This document shows positions 1-6,173 of a stretch of 8,009 nt of DNA, in pieces. This DNA comes from Nitrospinota bacterium. GTDB taxonomy: Bacteria > UBA8248 > JACPRG01. Both the position numbers and the translations under genes were made by a program. The notes beneath the pieces were generated by a model, which saw only the letters and a program-made list of their open reading frames with translations, was not told where the DNA came from and did not search any database. The stretch lies in assembly GCA_030740135.1 (NCBI GenBank), contig JASLXW010000173.1:1-8009 (forward strand), given 5' to 3'. Position 1 is the first letter of the stretch, and each line of letters starts with the position of its first letter.

Positions 1-9
1 GAAGTCGGT

Positions 10-216
10 ATGAGAACGGGGACTGTCAAATGGTTCAATGAGGCCAAGGGATTTGGGTTTATCAGTCAAGACGATGGACCCGATGTGTTTGTCCACTATT
101 CCTCCATCTCGGGGGACGGCTTCAAGACGTTGAATGAAGGGGACGCGGTCAATTTCGAGATTGAAGAAGGCCCGAAGGGGTTGAAAGCGATCAACGTCTC
201 CCGCGCGGTGGACTGA
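10..216 (+). CDS. Cold-shock domain protein, CspA family
   Basis: A 68-residue single-domain cold-shock protein, the usual size for the family. These proteins are small cytoplasmic five-stranded beta-barrels that bind single-stranded RNA or DNA and act as RNA chaperones. The N-terminus has the typical TGTVKWFN start of the fold. RNP1 is visible as KGFGFI at residues 13-18 and RNP2 as VFVHY at 26-30, and the C-terminus carries the expected [11 protein letters not shown] strand. The ATG at position 10 is the only sensible start; a GAAG stretch at 1-4 may be the ribosome-binding site, but upstream sequence is cut off by the window edge. Whether it is cold-induced or constitutive cannot be told, because the long 5' leader typical of cold-induced csp mRNAs would lie outside the window. 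The symbol is left blank because several csp paralogues usually coexist. Confidence 0.97.
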   Translation: MRTGTVKWFNEAKGFGFISQDDGPDVFVHYSSISGDGFKTLNEGDAVNFEIEEGPKGLKAINVSRAVD

Positions 217-228
217 AGGAACATCGCG

Positions 229-278
229 CCAAGAAGCGGACCGAAACCGTAAGGAACAGGCGGCTCCTTTTGTCTTGG
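229..278 (+). terminator. Possible structured 3' end of the csp transcript
   Basis: Just after the csp stop, CCAAGA (229-234) is complementary to TCTTGG (273-278). Inside this pair, CGG/CCG (236-238/246-248) and AAGGA/TCCTT (251-255/265-269) can form two further short helices, the second followed by a short T-run. This could fold as a three-way junction and act as a weak terminator. The helices are short, so the call is tentative. Confidence 0.25.
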
Positions 279-301
279 GCCCCGGCCCTCGACGCCAGCC
301 C

Positions 302-315
302 GGGGGGGGGGGGGG
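302..315. repeat. G14 homopolymer tract
   Basis: An uninterrupted run of 14 G lies in the gap between csp (+) and the ATP-grasp remnant (-), whose restored stop codon is only 15 nt away. Tracts this long are prone to slippage and to sequencing-length error, so the exact count is uncertain. No coding frame crosses it convincingly. Confidence 0.9.
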
Positions 316-329
316 ACCAAGACGGCGGT

Positions 330-828
330 TCAATCAAACACCATCTCGGGTGTTATGGTGAATCGTAGAGCCCGGTGAGCTTTGCGGAGGGTTTCCTCCG
401 TCCGCTCGGGGGGGAGACCCCCGCCCGAAGGTGAAACCGAGATAACCGGACCCTTCGGGCGGCGGGACGAGAATTTCTCTCATTTTCGCAGTCAGGGTCA
501 CCTCCTCCACGCCGTCGATCCCGCGCGCTTCTTCCAATCCGTCGACACGATGCAGGATCCCCCCTTCCGGGATGGGGATCATCATCACGCCCGACGCCCC
601 GCCTTCGAGCGCGTCCGCTTCGATGATCGAGCGGACAGCGGCCTCCGGGTCCTCGAACCGCAGGGGGATCGCGCCGTCCGCCCAGGGATCTTCCAGGACG
701 TGGCGCCGATCCGTTCCGATCAGGATTTCAATCTCAAGCCGGCGGGCCGCCTTCAGGAAGTCTTCCGCCCGATAGCCCGTGTTGGTGTACAGGAGGAGAA
801 CGCGGGGGGGCCGCATGGATGGACCCAT
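330..828 (-). pseudogene. ATP-grasp family protein remnant: core missing, 3' frameshift
   Basis: The literal frame stops at 334 and gives 164 residues. Residues 5-70 (starting RPPRVLLLYT, with GYRAEDFLKAARRL) look like the pre-ATP-grasp Rossmann-like domain of carboxylate-amine ligase-type ATP-grasp proteins. From about residue 74 (GASGVMMIPIP, then VEEVTLTAK and GSGYLGFTFGRG) it looks like the extreme C-terminus of the same family. The roughly 200-250 residues of catalytic ATP-grasp core expected between them are absent, so it should not bind ATP. The tail is also frameshifted: the C7 tract (minus strand, 414-408) has one C too many. Removing one restores PERTEETLRKAHRALRF and a stop at 330, for 165 residues. 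The start is ATG at 828, with GAAGGA just upstream; ATG at 816 is an alternative. The start lies 13 nt after the true stop of the radical SAM selenoprotein, which suggests co-transcription. It could be a decayed gene or an assembly artefact. Confidence 0.75.
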
Positions 829-841
829 CGATCCTTCGATG

Positions 842-2239
842 TCAGATGGGAGCCAACTGCTCCTCGAGGGGCTCCGCTCAGCAGTACCACGGCTCGGTCA
901 GGAAGGGGATGGCCGATGGGGAGGGCAGGATCGGGAGCGCGGGGACGTCTTCATCCGCCGTCCCCTGGGCCGCATGGACGGCGCGCCAGACCCCCGAGAA
1001 GATTTGCCGGCGGGTTTCCCCCCGGGCTTCGCCGCGTTTCACGAGGTCCAGGATGACGCGCTGGAGCTCATCCACCCTGGGGTCTTCATTTCGCCAAGTG
1101 TAGCTCAACGCCGCCTCGTCGAAACCGTCCACGATTCGCTCCACCTCACGCAGCTCCAACAACCGGGAGCCCGCGGGAATCAGAAGTCGGATGGCCAGTT
1201 GAACCGGCGAGACCCGGTCCACGAGGTCGAGGTCGATGAGACAAGACAAAAGCGCCCGGCACCCCTCCAAAGACGTCCAGGGTGTAAACGTCACAAACGT
1301 CGGATTGAGATGGAGACCGATCTCCCGGAACAGATGGACGACCCGGATGAAATCCTCGCGGGTGTGTCCCTTGTCGAAAATTTTCAGCACCCGGTCGTCA
1401 ATGGACTCCACGGCGCTGGTGACGAACAGGCAGCCCGTCTCACGGAGCGTGGCCAGGCGCCGGGCGTGTTTCAGAAGGTGCTCCACCTTGATGGTCACGT
1501 CATAGGTCAGGTCCGGGTGCTCGGCGTGGAAGGCTTCGACCAAGCGGACGGCATGGCCCACGCCGTTGAAGAAGTCCGGATCGCCGAACGTGACGTGGCG
1601 GGCCCCCTCGGCCGCCTGCCTTCGGATGTCCTCCAGGACGACACCACGCTGAACAACCCGAAACACCCCCCGATAGACGGGCACGATCGGGCAATGGCGG
1701 CACAGGTGTTTGCAACCCCGGCTCGCCTCGGTGTACCCGACGGTCCGGACGGGCCCGTCTCCGGGATTCAGTCCGGCGTAACAGGTCAAGTCCGGAAGCC
1801 CCCGCCGGTCCGGCACTTCGAATTGCAGCCTCTCCAAGGACACGGCGGACCCTTCCCGCGCTTTTCCGTCCCCGTTTTCCAGGCCGCGAACCAAATCGAC
1901 GAGCCCCTTTTCGAACTCGCCGCCCAGGATGGTGTGAACGCCCAGCCCCCTGAGATACGCCTCGTTGACCGGAGCGTAGAGTCCATAAAAGCAGAAGCGG
2001 GCGGGCGGGTTGAGGGCTTTCACCCGATCGAGGACGCCCACGGCAATTCGGGTGGCCGTGTGCATCGGAACGTGGAACGCGACCAGGTCGGCCGCGCGAA
2101 CGAGCGCCTCGTCCAGTTTGTCAACGGACAAATCCAGGCAGGAGACCTCCGCCCCCGCCCGTCGAAGCCACGCGGCGGGCGAGGCCAGGCCAAAGGGCTG
2201 CCGGCCCAGGTCGTATGTCGAAAGGAGGACGACCTTCAC
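842..2239 (-). CDS. CUAEP-tail radical SAM selenoprotein, B12-binding type (UGA = Sec)
   Basis: A 465-residue protein if the TGA at 880-878 is read as selenocysteine, or 453 residues if it stops. Residues 1-120 form a Rossmann-like domain resembling the B12-binding domain of such enzymes (VKVVLLSTYDLGRQPFG, LDLS), although the classic DxHxxG cobalamin motif is not visible. The radical SAM domain follows, with CxxxCxxC at Cys176, Cys180 and Cys183 (GCKHLCRHC) to bind the 4Fe-4S cluster that cleaves S-adenosylmethionine. The C-terminus reads EPWYC-U-AEPLEEQLAPI, with Sec454, before TGA at 844-842. This matches, from memory, the CUAEP/CCAEP-tail radical SAM (seleno)protein family, whose substrate is not known to me. 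The start is a GTG at 2239 with GGAAG 7 nt upstream. The open frame continues to 2470, but the extra 77 residues are low-complexity and overlap yggX. An ATP-grasp-like gene follows 13 nt downstream. Confidence 0.9.
849..880 (-). promoter_or_regulatory. Candidate bacterial SECIS element at the Sec UGA
   Basis: On the minus-strand mRNA, two nucleotides after the UGA (880-878) plus one unpaired G/C pair of bases, GGAGCC (875-870) pairs perfectly with GGCUCC (854-849). The 15-nt loop (869-855) can form a small inner CUC/GAG helix. Bacterial SECIS elements are hairpins directly 3' of the UGA that recruit SelB. The position fits. The inner helix and loop were not compared in detail with a consensus, so the exact structure is uncertain. 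Confidence 0.55.
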
Positions 2240-2366
2240 GACGGGTCTTCCGGACGGATGAAGCGGACAGTTGCGCCGGCGTAAACCGGGGCCCGTGGCG
2301 CGGCTTCCAGCCGGGGATGCCTTCCCTTGGGAGGCGGAAGCGCGATTCGCACGTTCCAGGGAAAAC

Positions 2367-2648
2367 TCATCCCTTGGTTTGGGGCGAAACATAGCCTTCC
2401 GGTATGGCGGCCCCATCTCCGAAAAAGAAATCTTCAACGGATTTTGTGAAGATCTCATCCGTTGAATCATCCATCAGATTGAGGCGATACTCGTTGACGA
2501 CCATCTTGAAATATTCGAGAAACAGGTTCCAGCCTTCCTCGGAAACGTTCTCGTAGATCTTTTGGCCGAGTTCTCCCGGAATAGGCGGCTCGGAAAGACC
2601 CGGAGCCTCCCGCCCCAATTTGACGCACTGGACCATTTGTTCCGCCAT
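2367..2648 (-). CDS. yggX: Probable Fe(2+)-trafficking / oxidative-damage protection protein YggX
   Basis: A 93-residue protein, about the family's usual length of 90. YggX proteins are small cytoplasmic proteins linked to iron handling and protection of Fe-S clusters from oxidative damage. Visible signatures are an N-terminal Cys8 in VQCVKLGREAPG, the central PGELGQKIYENVSEEGW block (residues 24-40), the NEYRLNLMD stretch (52-60), and the C-terminal FFFGDGAAIPEGYVSP, equivalent to the FLFEG...EGY region of E. coli YggX. The start is ATG at 2648, preceded by GGGGGA with 6 nt spacing; the frame is open to 2762 but the upstream 38 codons have no family similarity. It lies 127 nt upstream of the radical SAM gene in the same direction. 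Co-expression would be sensible for a Fe-S enzyme but is not shown by the spacing. Confidence 0.93.
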   Translation of the reverse strand: MAEQMVQCVKLGREAPGLSEPPIPGELGQKIYENVSEEGWNLFLEYFKMVVNEYRLNLMDDSTDEIFTKSVEDFFFGDGAAIPEGYVSPQTKG

Positions 2649-2783
2649 CTTGAGTCCCCCGGTTCGGCGTTCTGAGAGCGCCTGTCTGACTCCGTTCGAT
2701 ATATGGACTCTATGAACCCGCCTTGTCCAGCGGGACCCGCCGTTCCCGCGGGCTTCCTCCAAAGTCCAAGCGCCGTGTGAGAG

Positions 2784-2801
2784 AACGCCCTCCCGGGCGT
2801 T
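2784..2801. other. Perfect 7-bp inverted repeat abutting a promoter-like site
   Basis: AACGCCC (2784-2790) and GGGCGTT (2795-2801) form a perfect stem with a 4-nt TCCC loop, followed on the plus strand by a short T-run. It lies in the divergent gap between yggX (-) and the bactofilin gene (+) and touches the -35-like hexamer at 2802. It could be an operator-like inverted repeat or a terminator remnant. No function can be assigned. Confidence 0.4.
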
Positions 2802-2829
2802 TTGACCCCCGCACGTGAAAAATTATAGC
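2802..2829 (+). promoter_or_regulatory. Candidate sigma-70 promoter upstream of the bactofilin gene
   Basis: TTGACC (2802-2807) matches 5 of 6 bases of the -35 consensus. After a 16-nt spacer, TATAGC (2824-2829) matches 4 of 6 of the -10 consensus, in an A/T-rich patch unlike its GC-rich surroundings. A transcript would have a leader of about 215 nt before the ATG at 3052. The rest of the roughly 400-nt divergent gap (2649-3051) shows no convincing gene on either strand. Confidence 0.35.
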
Positions 2830-3051
2830 ATTGGAACTTGATCCGCCAGAACGCGGCCATCCAGCGCGGGCTCGCCGAATGGGGCGTGCGCCGTCGGGCA
2901 TGATATTGTTCAGACACGAGAATTGAAACATCGGGATCCTGAAGTCATTCGGAGATAGAGAAACAGATTCGTTTGAGGAGGGCATTCCGCTCTCCCTCAT
3001 CCGGACGCAGGCGTGGATAACCCTGGAACACCCTTCCGGAGGGTCGATGCC

Positions 3052-4071
3052 ATGGCGAAGGATTCGCCGTCCACTGAATCATCCGATTCTTCTGTGATCG
3101 GCCGGACGATCCATGTCCGGGGAAATATCGAGGGGCACGAAGACATGATCTTCAGGGGTTCCCTCGAAGGCGAGTTGAACCTCAACGGACGCCACCTCAC
3201 GATCAGTGAAGGCGCCCGGGTCAACGCCACAGTTCGGGCGCAGGTGGTCAGCGTTTCAGGCGCCGTAACCGGAAAGATTGAACCGAGCGAGCTTCTTGAG
3301 GTCCGGGCGACCGGACAGGTCTCCGGTGAGGTCTTGACTCCCCGACTCTCCTGCGAGGGGGGCGCATCGCTGGACGGCCGGTTTTCCGTGGGGCCAACCG
3401 AGGAGGGCGGCGGCGGCGCCATCGCCGACTTCGGCAACCTGCGCCTGTGGTTGGATCAGGAGCTGAAAGACCTGACCGAGGTCCAGTTGGATTATTCAGC
3501 GGAATCCCCGAATTGGACCCGGTGGAGCATTCGGCGGCAGGTGAGTCATATGGCCAACAGCGTCATCCTTTGGCTGGTCGGAAGATGGTCGGACATCCTT
3601 TGGAAAGACCGCACCCCCGATCCCGAGTTCGTGGAGATCAGCAAAGCGGAGCACGGCCACGACCGCATGCTGGATCCGGAAAAATATCGGGACATCAAAT
3701 CCCTGGGTCAGATCCTCCAACGCGCTTACGACTTGATCCGGCAGGTTGCGGGCCGGGAGAGCATGGAATCCCTGCGCGAGAAAACGCTCGTGCTGAAGCT
3801 GCCGGCGGACGCGAAGCTCGGGACTTCGAACGAGAGCGTCCACGAGCTTTGGGCGCGATACAGCGCCGCCCACAAAGGCGACATCGTCCGGGACCCCTCG
3901 AACGCATACACCTGGAGCTTTACGCTGGAGGCCATGTTGCGCCATTTGTATTTCGAACACCTGGCGCACATCCGAACCATACAGCGCCTCAAGGAGAAGC
4001 AAGCCCTGAAGGCGGTCGTCGAATTGCCCCGGGAAGGTTATCTGAAGTTTGATGATCACTGGGCAAGCTGA
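3052..4071 (+). CDS. Bactofilin domain fused to a DinB-like helical domain
   Basis: A 339-residue protein. Residues about 15-113 are a bactofilin domain: repeated short beta-strands with regularly spaced glycines (VIGRTIHVRGNIEG, EDMIFRGSLEGEL, HLTISEGARVNATV, VSVSGAVTGKI, LEVRATGQVSGEV). Bactofilins polymerise into cytoskeletal filaments at the membrane or pole and usually stand alone. A Gly-rich linker (about 114-125) leads to an alpha-helical region (about 128-325) resembling the DinB/YfiT four-helix fold. Candidate metal ligands are His166 (RRQVSHMA) and Glu302, His303 or His306 (HLYFEHLAHI). No membrane segment is evident. The start is ATG 3052, with GGAGGG 8 nt upstream; an in-frame GTG at 3013 would add 13 residues but has a poorer site. 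The VOC gene follows 68 nt after the stop. The bactofilin part is secure; the DinB assignment is from pattern only, and the function of the fusion is unknown. Confidence 0.85.
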   Translation: MAKDSPSTESSDSSVIGRTIHVRGNIEGHEDMIFRGSLEGELNLNGRHLTISEGARVNATVRAQVVSVSGAVTGKIEPSELLEVRATGQVSGEVLTPRLSCEGGASLDGRFSVGPTEEGGGGAIADFGNLRLWLDQELKDLTEVQLDYSAESPNWTRWSIRRQVSHMANSVILWLVGRWSDILWKDRTPDPEFVEISKAEHGHDRMLDPEKYRDIKSLGQILQRAYDLIRQVAGRESMESLREKTLVLKLPADAKLGTSNESVHELWARYSAAHKGDIVRDPSNAYTWSFTLEAMLRHLYFEHLAHIRTIQRLKEKQALKAVVELPREGYLKFDDHWAS

Positions 4072-4091
4072 AACCGCGCGGGTTCCCAAGC

Positions 4092-4110
4092 GGCGGCCCG
4101 GCCGGCCGCC
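4092..4110. other. GC-rich perfect hairpin between bactofilin and VOC genes
   Basis: GGCGGCC (4092-4098) and GGCCGCC (4104-4110) form a perfect 7-bp stem with a 5-nt loop in the 68-nt gap. No T-run follows, so it is not a classical intrinsic terminator. It may stabilise the upstream mRNA end or attenuate transcription into the VOC gene. Confidence 0.35.
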
Positions 4111-4139
4111 CAATCGCCCCTGATGAGGAGTTGAATCGC

Positions 4140-4529
4140 ATGGCGTCATTTCATTGTGACCACATCCATTTCCGGGCAGCCGACGTTCCGCCGGTTGTCG
4201 AGTTCTTCGAGAAGATGTTCGACGCCGAGGTGTTTTCAGAAGGCGAGATGGACGGCTATCCCTTCATACGCATAAAGCTGGGCGATGTTAATCTCACCAT
4301 CTCCGGACCCCCCAAAGGGGTCACGGACCTTCATCCGACGGCGGGAAAGGTCATGAGCGGGATCGATCACATCGCTTTCGGCGTGGATGACCTGGACGCG
4401 GTCGCGGCGGACTTGAAGGCCAGGGGCGCCAAATTCATTACGGCGCCCACACAGTCCAATCCGAATCTGAAAATCTCATTTATCGAAGGACCCGTCGGGA
4501 TCCGCGTCGAAATCCTCCAGCGGATGTGA
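4140..4529 (+). CDS. VOC superfamily (glyoxalase/extradiol-dioxygenase fold) protein
   Basis: A 129-residue protein of the vicinal-oxygen-chelate fold, cytoplasmic, with the usual length for a single-chain VOC protein. Two beta-alpha-beta-beta-beta modules are visible: residues about 1-55 (FHCDHIHFRAADV...FFEKMFDAE...YPFIRIKLGDVNLTI) and about 74-127 (GIDHIAFGVDDLDAVAADLKARG...SFIEGPVGIRVEIL). Probable metal ligands are His8, His77 and Glu124. The Glu that glyoxalase I carries at the end of module 1 is not seen (residues 50-54 are VNLTI), so a three-ligand site as in dioxygenases or other VOC enzymes fits better than true GloA. The substrate cannot be predicted. The start is ATG 4140 with GAGGAG 9 nt upstream (4125-4130); an in-frame TTG at 4131 abuts that site and is less likely. 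It could share a transcript with the bactofilin fusion gene 68 nt upstream. Confidence 0.9.
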   Translation: MASFHCDHIHFRAADVPPVVEFFEKMFDAEVFSEGEMDGYPFIRIKLGDVNLTISGPPKGVTDLHPTAGKVMSGIDHIAFGVDDLDAVAADLKARGAKFITAPTQSNPNLKISFIEGPVGIRVEILQRM

Positions 4530-4818
4530 ACGGACAGGCGCCAGCGCTTTTGTTCGTGATTCGACGGACTTTCAATAGACTCGGAAGGGCCACCCGCTTC
4601 AATCCGCCCGTGTCCGGCCGGATGACGACCTGTCCTGCCGCAGAGAGAATCCGTCTCGGTCCCGCGGAACGCGAGAAGGGCGATCTTTCCGCGCCGGGCC
4701 CGACTTCGCCCCGCTCTCCTCGATCCGACCCATCCATCCCGGGCGCGGCCCCCCCCCGCCGGGTCCGGATGCAATTGCCGGGTGCGTCCGCTTGAGCCCT
4801 TCGCCCGCCCAGGGCCGA
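4530..4818. other. Convergent intergenic region without a gene
   Basis: This 289-nt gap separates the converging VOC (+) and substrate-binding protein (-) genes. Open frames here lack ribosome-binding sites and any recognisable product. It holds a C9 tract (4749-4757) and a hairpin, CGGATGCA (4766-4773) with TGCGTCCG (4783-4790), 8 bp with one T-G wobble and a 9-nt loop. The hairpin lies about 29 nt past the stop of the minus-strand gene. It lacks a T-run, so it is at most a weak candidate transcript end. Confidence 0.5.
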
Positions 4819-5829
4819 TCAGGACGCGGGCGAGTACTTGGGAAAGAGCTTCGGCAGGAATTTGTTCGTGAAGATGTCCTCCACCTTCGGGCTGTTCTTC
4901 AGGGAGCGGTACTTGACGACCAAGTCCCGCGTGTTGGCCATCTTCTTTGCGTCGATGGACCCGATGCCGTTCTTTTTGGCGTAAGGGGTCATGAGGTGTT
5001 TGGCCGCCACGTCCCACTGGAGCCGGGTGAGCGTCGGGTTGGACGCCGGGTGGAGCCTCAGAAAGACCTTCATGGCCGCATCGGTGTTCTCCACCGTCCA
5101 GGCCATGGCCTTCATCGTGCCTTCCATAAAGCGGCGAACCCTGCCCGGATTTTTCCGGATGGTTTCGTCAACGGTGATGAGGCTCGCCCCGTAGAGGTCG
5201 AGGCCCCAGTCGCTGAATCGCATTTCGGCGATCTGCACGCCGATCTTTTTCGCCCTGAACCGAAGGGGCACGCCCACCGTCACGAAGGTGCAGATGGCGT
5301 CCACTTTGCCCGCCAGCAGGGTGGGATTCTTGACGGCGGGGCGCATCACGGAGTGTTTCCACCCCTTGATGCCGTTCAGCTTGGCGAGGGCCGGAAAGAT
5401 GCTGATGCAGGCCCCGCCCTGGGCGTCTCCAACCTCGCGGCCGGAGAGGTCTTTCGGCGCCTTGATCCCCGAACGCTTCAGTGAATAAATCACGTTCATC
5501 CCTTCATCGGCGAAGATGCCGATGATCTTGACGCTGCCGGCCCTGGAACGGCCGATGATGACCGCCGGCGTGTCCGCGAGCCCGAAGTCCGGCTCCTTGG
5601 CCAACACCCGCTTGACTGTGTCGGCGCTGCCGTGACCCCGGATGACTTTCACGTCCATGCCCACGGACTTGTAGTAGCCATTCACCGCGGCCACATAAAA
5701 GGAGGCGTGCTTGCCGTAAGGCACCCAGTCATGGGCGAAGATGAGCTTCTCGGCAAGCGCGCTCTGTTGCGTGAGAAAGACCAAGCCCGCCGCCATGAGT
5801 CCAAGGGAAAGACCTCGCGGAAGTTTCAT
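4819..5829 (-). CDS. ABC transporter substrate-binding protein, NMT1/THI5-like
   Basis: A 336-residue exported binding protein. Residues 1-26 form a clear Sec signal peptide: KLPR, then a hydrophobic core (LSLGLMAAGLVFL), with probable cleavage after ALA at 24-26. There is no lipobox Cys, so it should be a soluble periplasmic protein. The mature part begins with a strand and the HDWVPYGKHASFYVAAVNGYY motif, followed by GMDVKVIRGHGSADTVKRV and GLADTPAVIIGRSR, typical of the NMT1/THI5-like (SsuA/TauA-type) family that binds thiamine-precursor pyrimidines, sulfonates, nitrate, riboflavin and related ligands. The ligand cannot be told from sequence. The start is ATG 5829 with GGAGGA 7 nt upstream; the frame is open to 6105 but that extension lacks a signal peptide. 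No permease or ATPase gene lies in the window, so it is either an orphan receptor or works with a distant transporter. A C12 tract lies directly upstream of the ribosome-binding site. Confidence 0.92.
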   Translation of the reverse strand: MKLPRGLSLGLMAAGLVFLTQQSALAEKLIFAHDWVPYGKHASFYVAAVNGYYKSVGMDVKVIRGHGSADTVKRVLAKEPDFGLADTPAVIIGRSRAGSVKIIGIFADEGMNVIYSLKRSGIKAPKDLSGREVGDAQGGACISIFPALAKLNGIKGWKHSVMRPAVKNPTLLAGKVDAICTFVTVGVPLRFRAKKIGVQIAEMRFSDWGLDLYGASLITVDETIRKNPGRVRRFMEGTMKAMAWTVENTDAAMKVFLRLHPASNPTLTRLQWDVAAKHLMTPYAKKNGIGSIDAKKMANTRDLVVKYRSLKNSPKVEDIFTNKFLPKLFPKYSPAS

Positions 5830-5843
5830 CTGTTCGTCCTCCA

Positions 5844-5855
5844 GGGGGGGGGGGG
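5844..5855. repeat. G12 homopolymer (C12 in the mRNA leader)
   Basis: Twelve G on the plus strand, a single A at 5856, then five more G. On the mRNA of the minus-strand binding-protein gene this is a C-tract ending 2 nt before the GGAGGA ribosome-binding site. Length change here would alter spacing or structure around that site. It may equally be a sequencing-length uncertainty. Confidence 0.9.
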
Positions 5856-5980
5856 AGGGGGATCCCCTGGCGCCCCGAGGCCAAGTCCGGCCAATCTCCG
5901 AAATCGGCCCTGGACGGTCGACGGGACACCCTTCTAGAATCGGCCTCTTCATCGAGTTCACGGGAGGTTTTGCACGGAAT

Positions 5981-6008
5981 AGGATAACACCTGGAGGGAT
6001 GAAGTAAA
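5981..6008 (-). promoter_or_regulatory. Candidate promoter for the substrate-binding protein gene
   Basis: On the minus strand, TTTACT (6008-6003) and TATCCT (5986-5981) are separated by 16 nt; each matches 4 of 6 bases of the sigma-70 consensus. A TG one base before the -10 element makes an extended -10 (TGTTATCCT). This would give a leader of about 145 nt. Tentative. Confidence 0.3.
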
Positions 6009-6173
6009 GACTTTCCGCACTTCTCCCCGGACCCGTCCGGACCCGGAGTGGATTTCCAAACCGGCCTGTCTCCGGGCATGGAGCAGGCGGTGTCGAACGA
6101 ACCACCTTCCTGCGTCAACAGGAAATCGGGAAAACAGTGTGCGAGAACGGGAAAATCAGAGTGGTTTGGAACT

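Larger units (their letters stand above)
5830..6173. other. Intergenic leader region of the substrate-binding protein gene
   Basis: These 344 nt hold no gene I can support on either strand. The part nearest the binding-protein gene carries the ribosome-binding site and the poly-G/C tract; a promoter-like pair lies near 6000. The remainder shows no repeat or RNA gene that I recognise. Confidence 0.5.

Noticed and set aside
779..2284. A 501-codon open frame on the plus strand
   Set aside because: It lies antisense to the radical SAM gene, whose cluster-binding cysteines and domain order are clear. The plus-strand product has no recognisable motif; long antisense frames are common in GC-rich DNA.
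2240..2470. N-terminal extension of the radical SAM frame by 77 residues
   Set aside because: It overlaps yggX, has no domain resemblance, and a GTG at 2239 with a good ribosome-binding site begins exactly at the first strand of the Rossmann-like domain.
2474..3000. Two minus-strand frames of 96 and 147 codons covering the start of yggX and its upstream gap
   Set aside because: One overlaps yggX in the wrong frame; both are low-complexity with no motif and no clear ribosome-binding site.
4092..4110. Intrinsic terminator after the bactofilin-fusion gene
   Set aside because: The stem is strong but no T-run follows, so I list it only as a hairpin.
3447..4149. Large plus- and minus-strand frames within the bactofilin-fusion gene
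   Set aside because: They are out-of-frame or antisense to a continuous 339-residue protein with a recognisable domain, and their products show no fold-like pattern.
4792..5484. A 230-codon plus-strand frame
   Set aside because: It is antisense to the substrate-binding protein, which has a signal peptide and family motifs.
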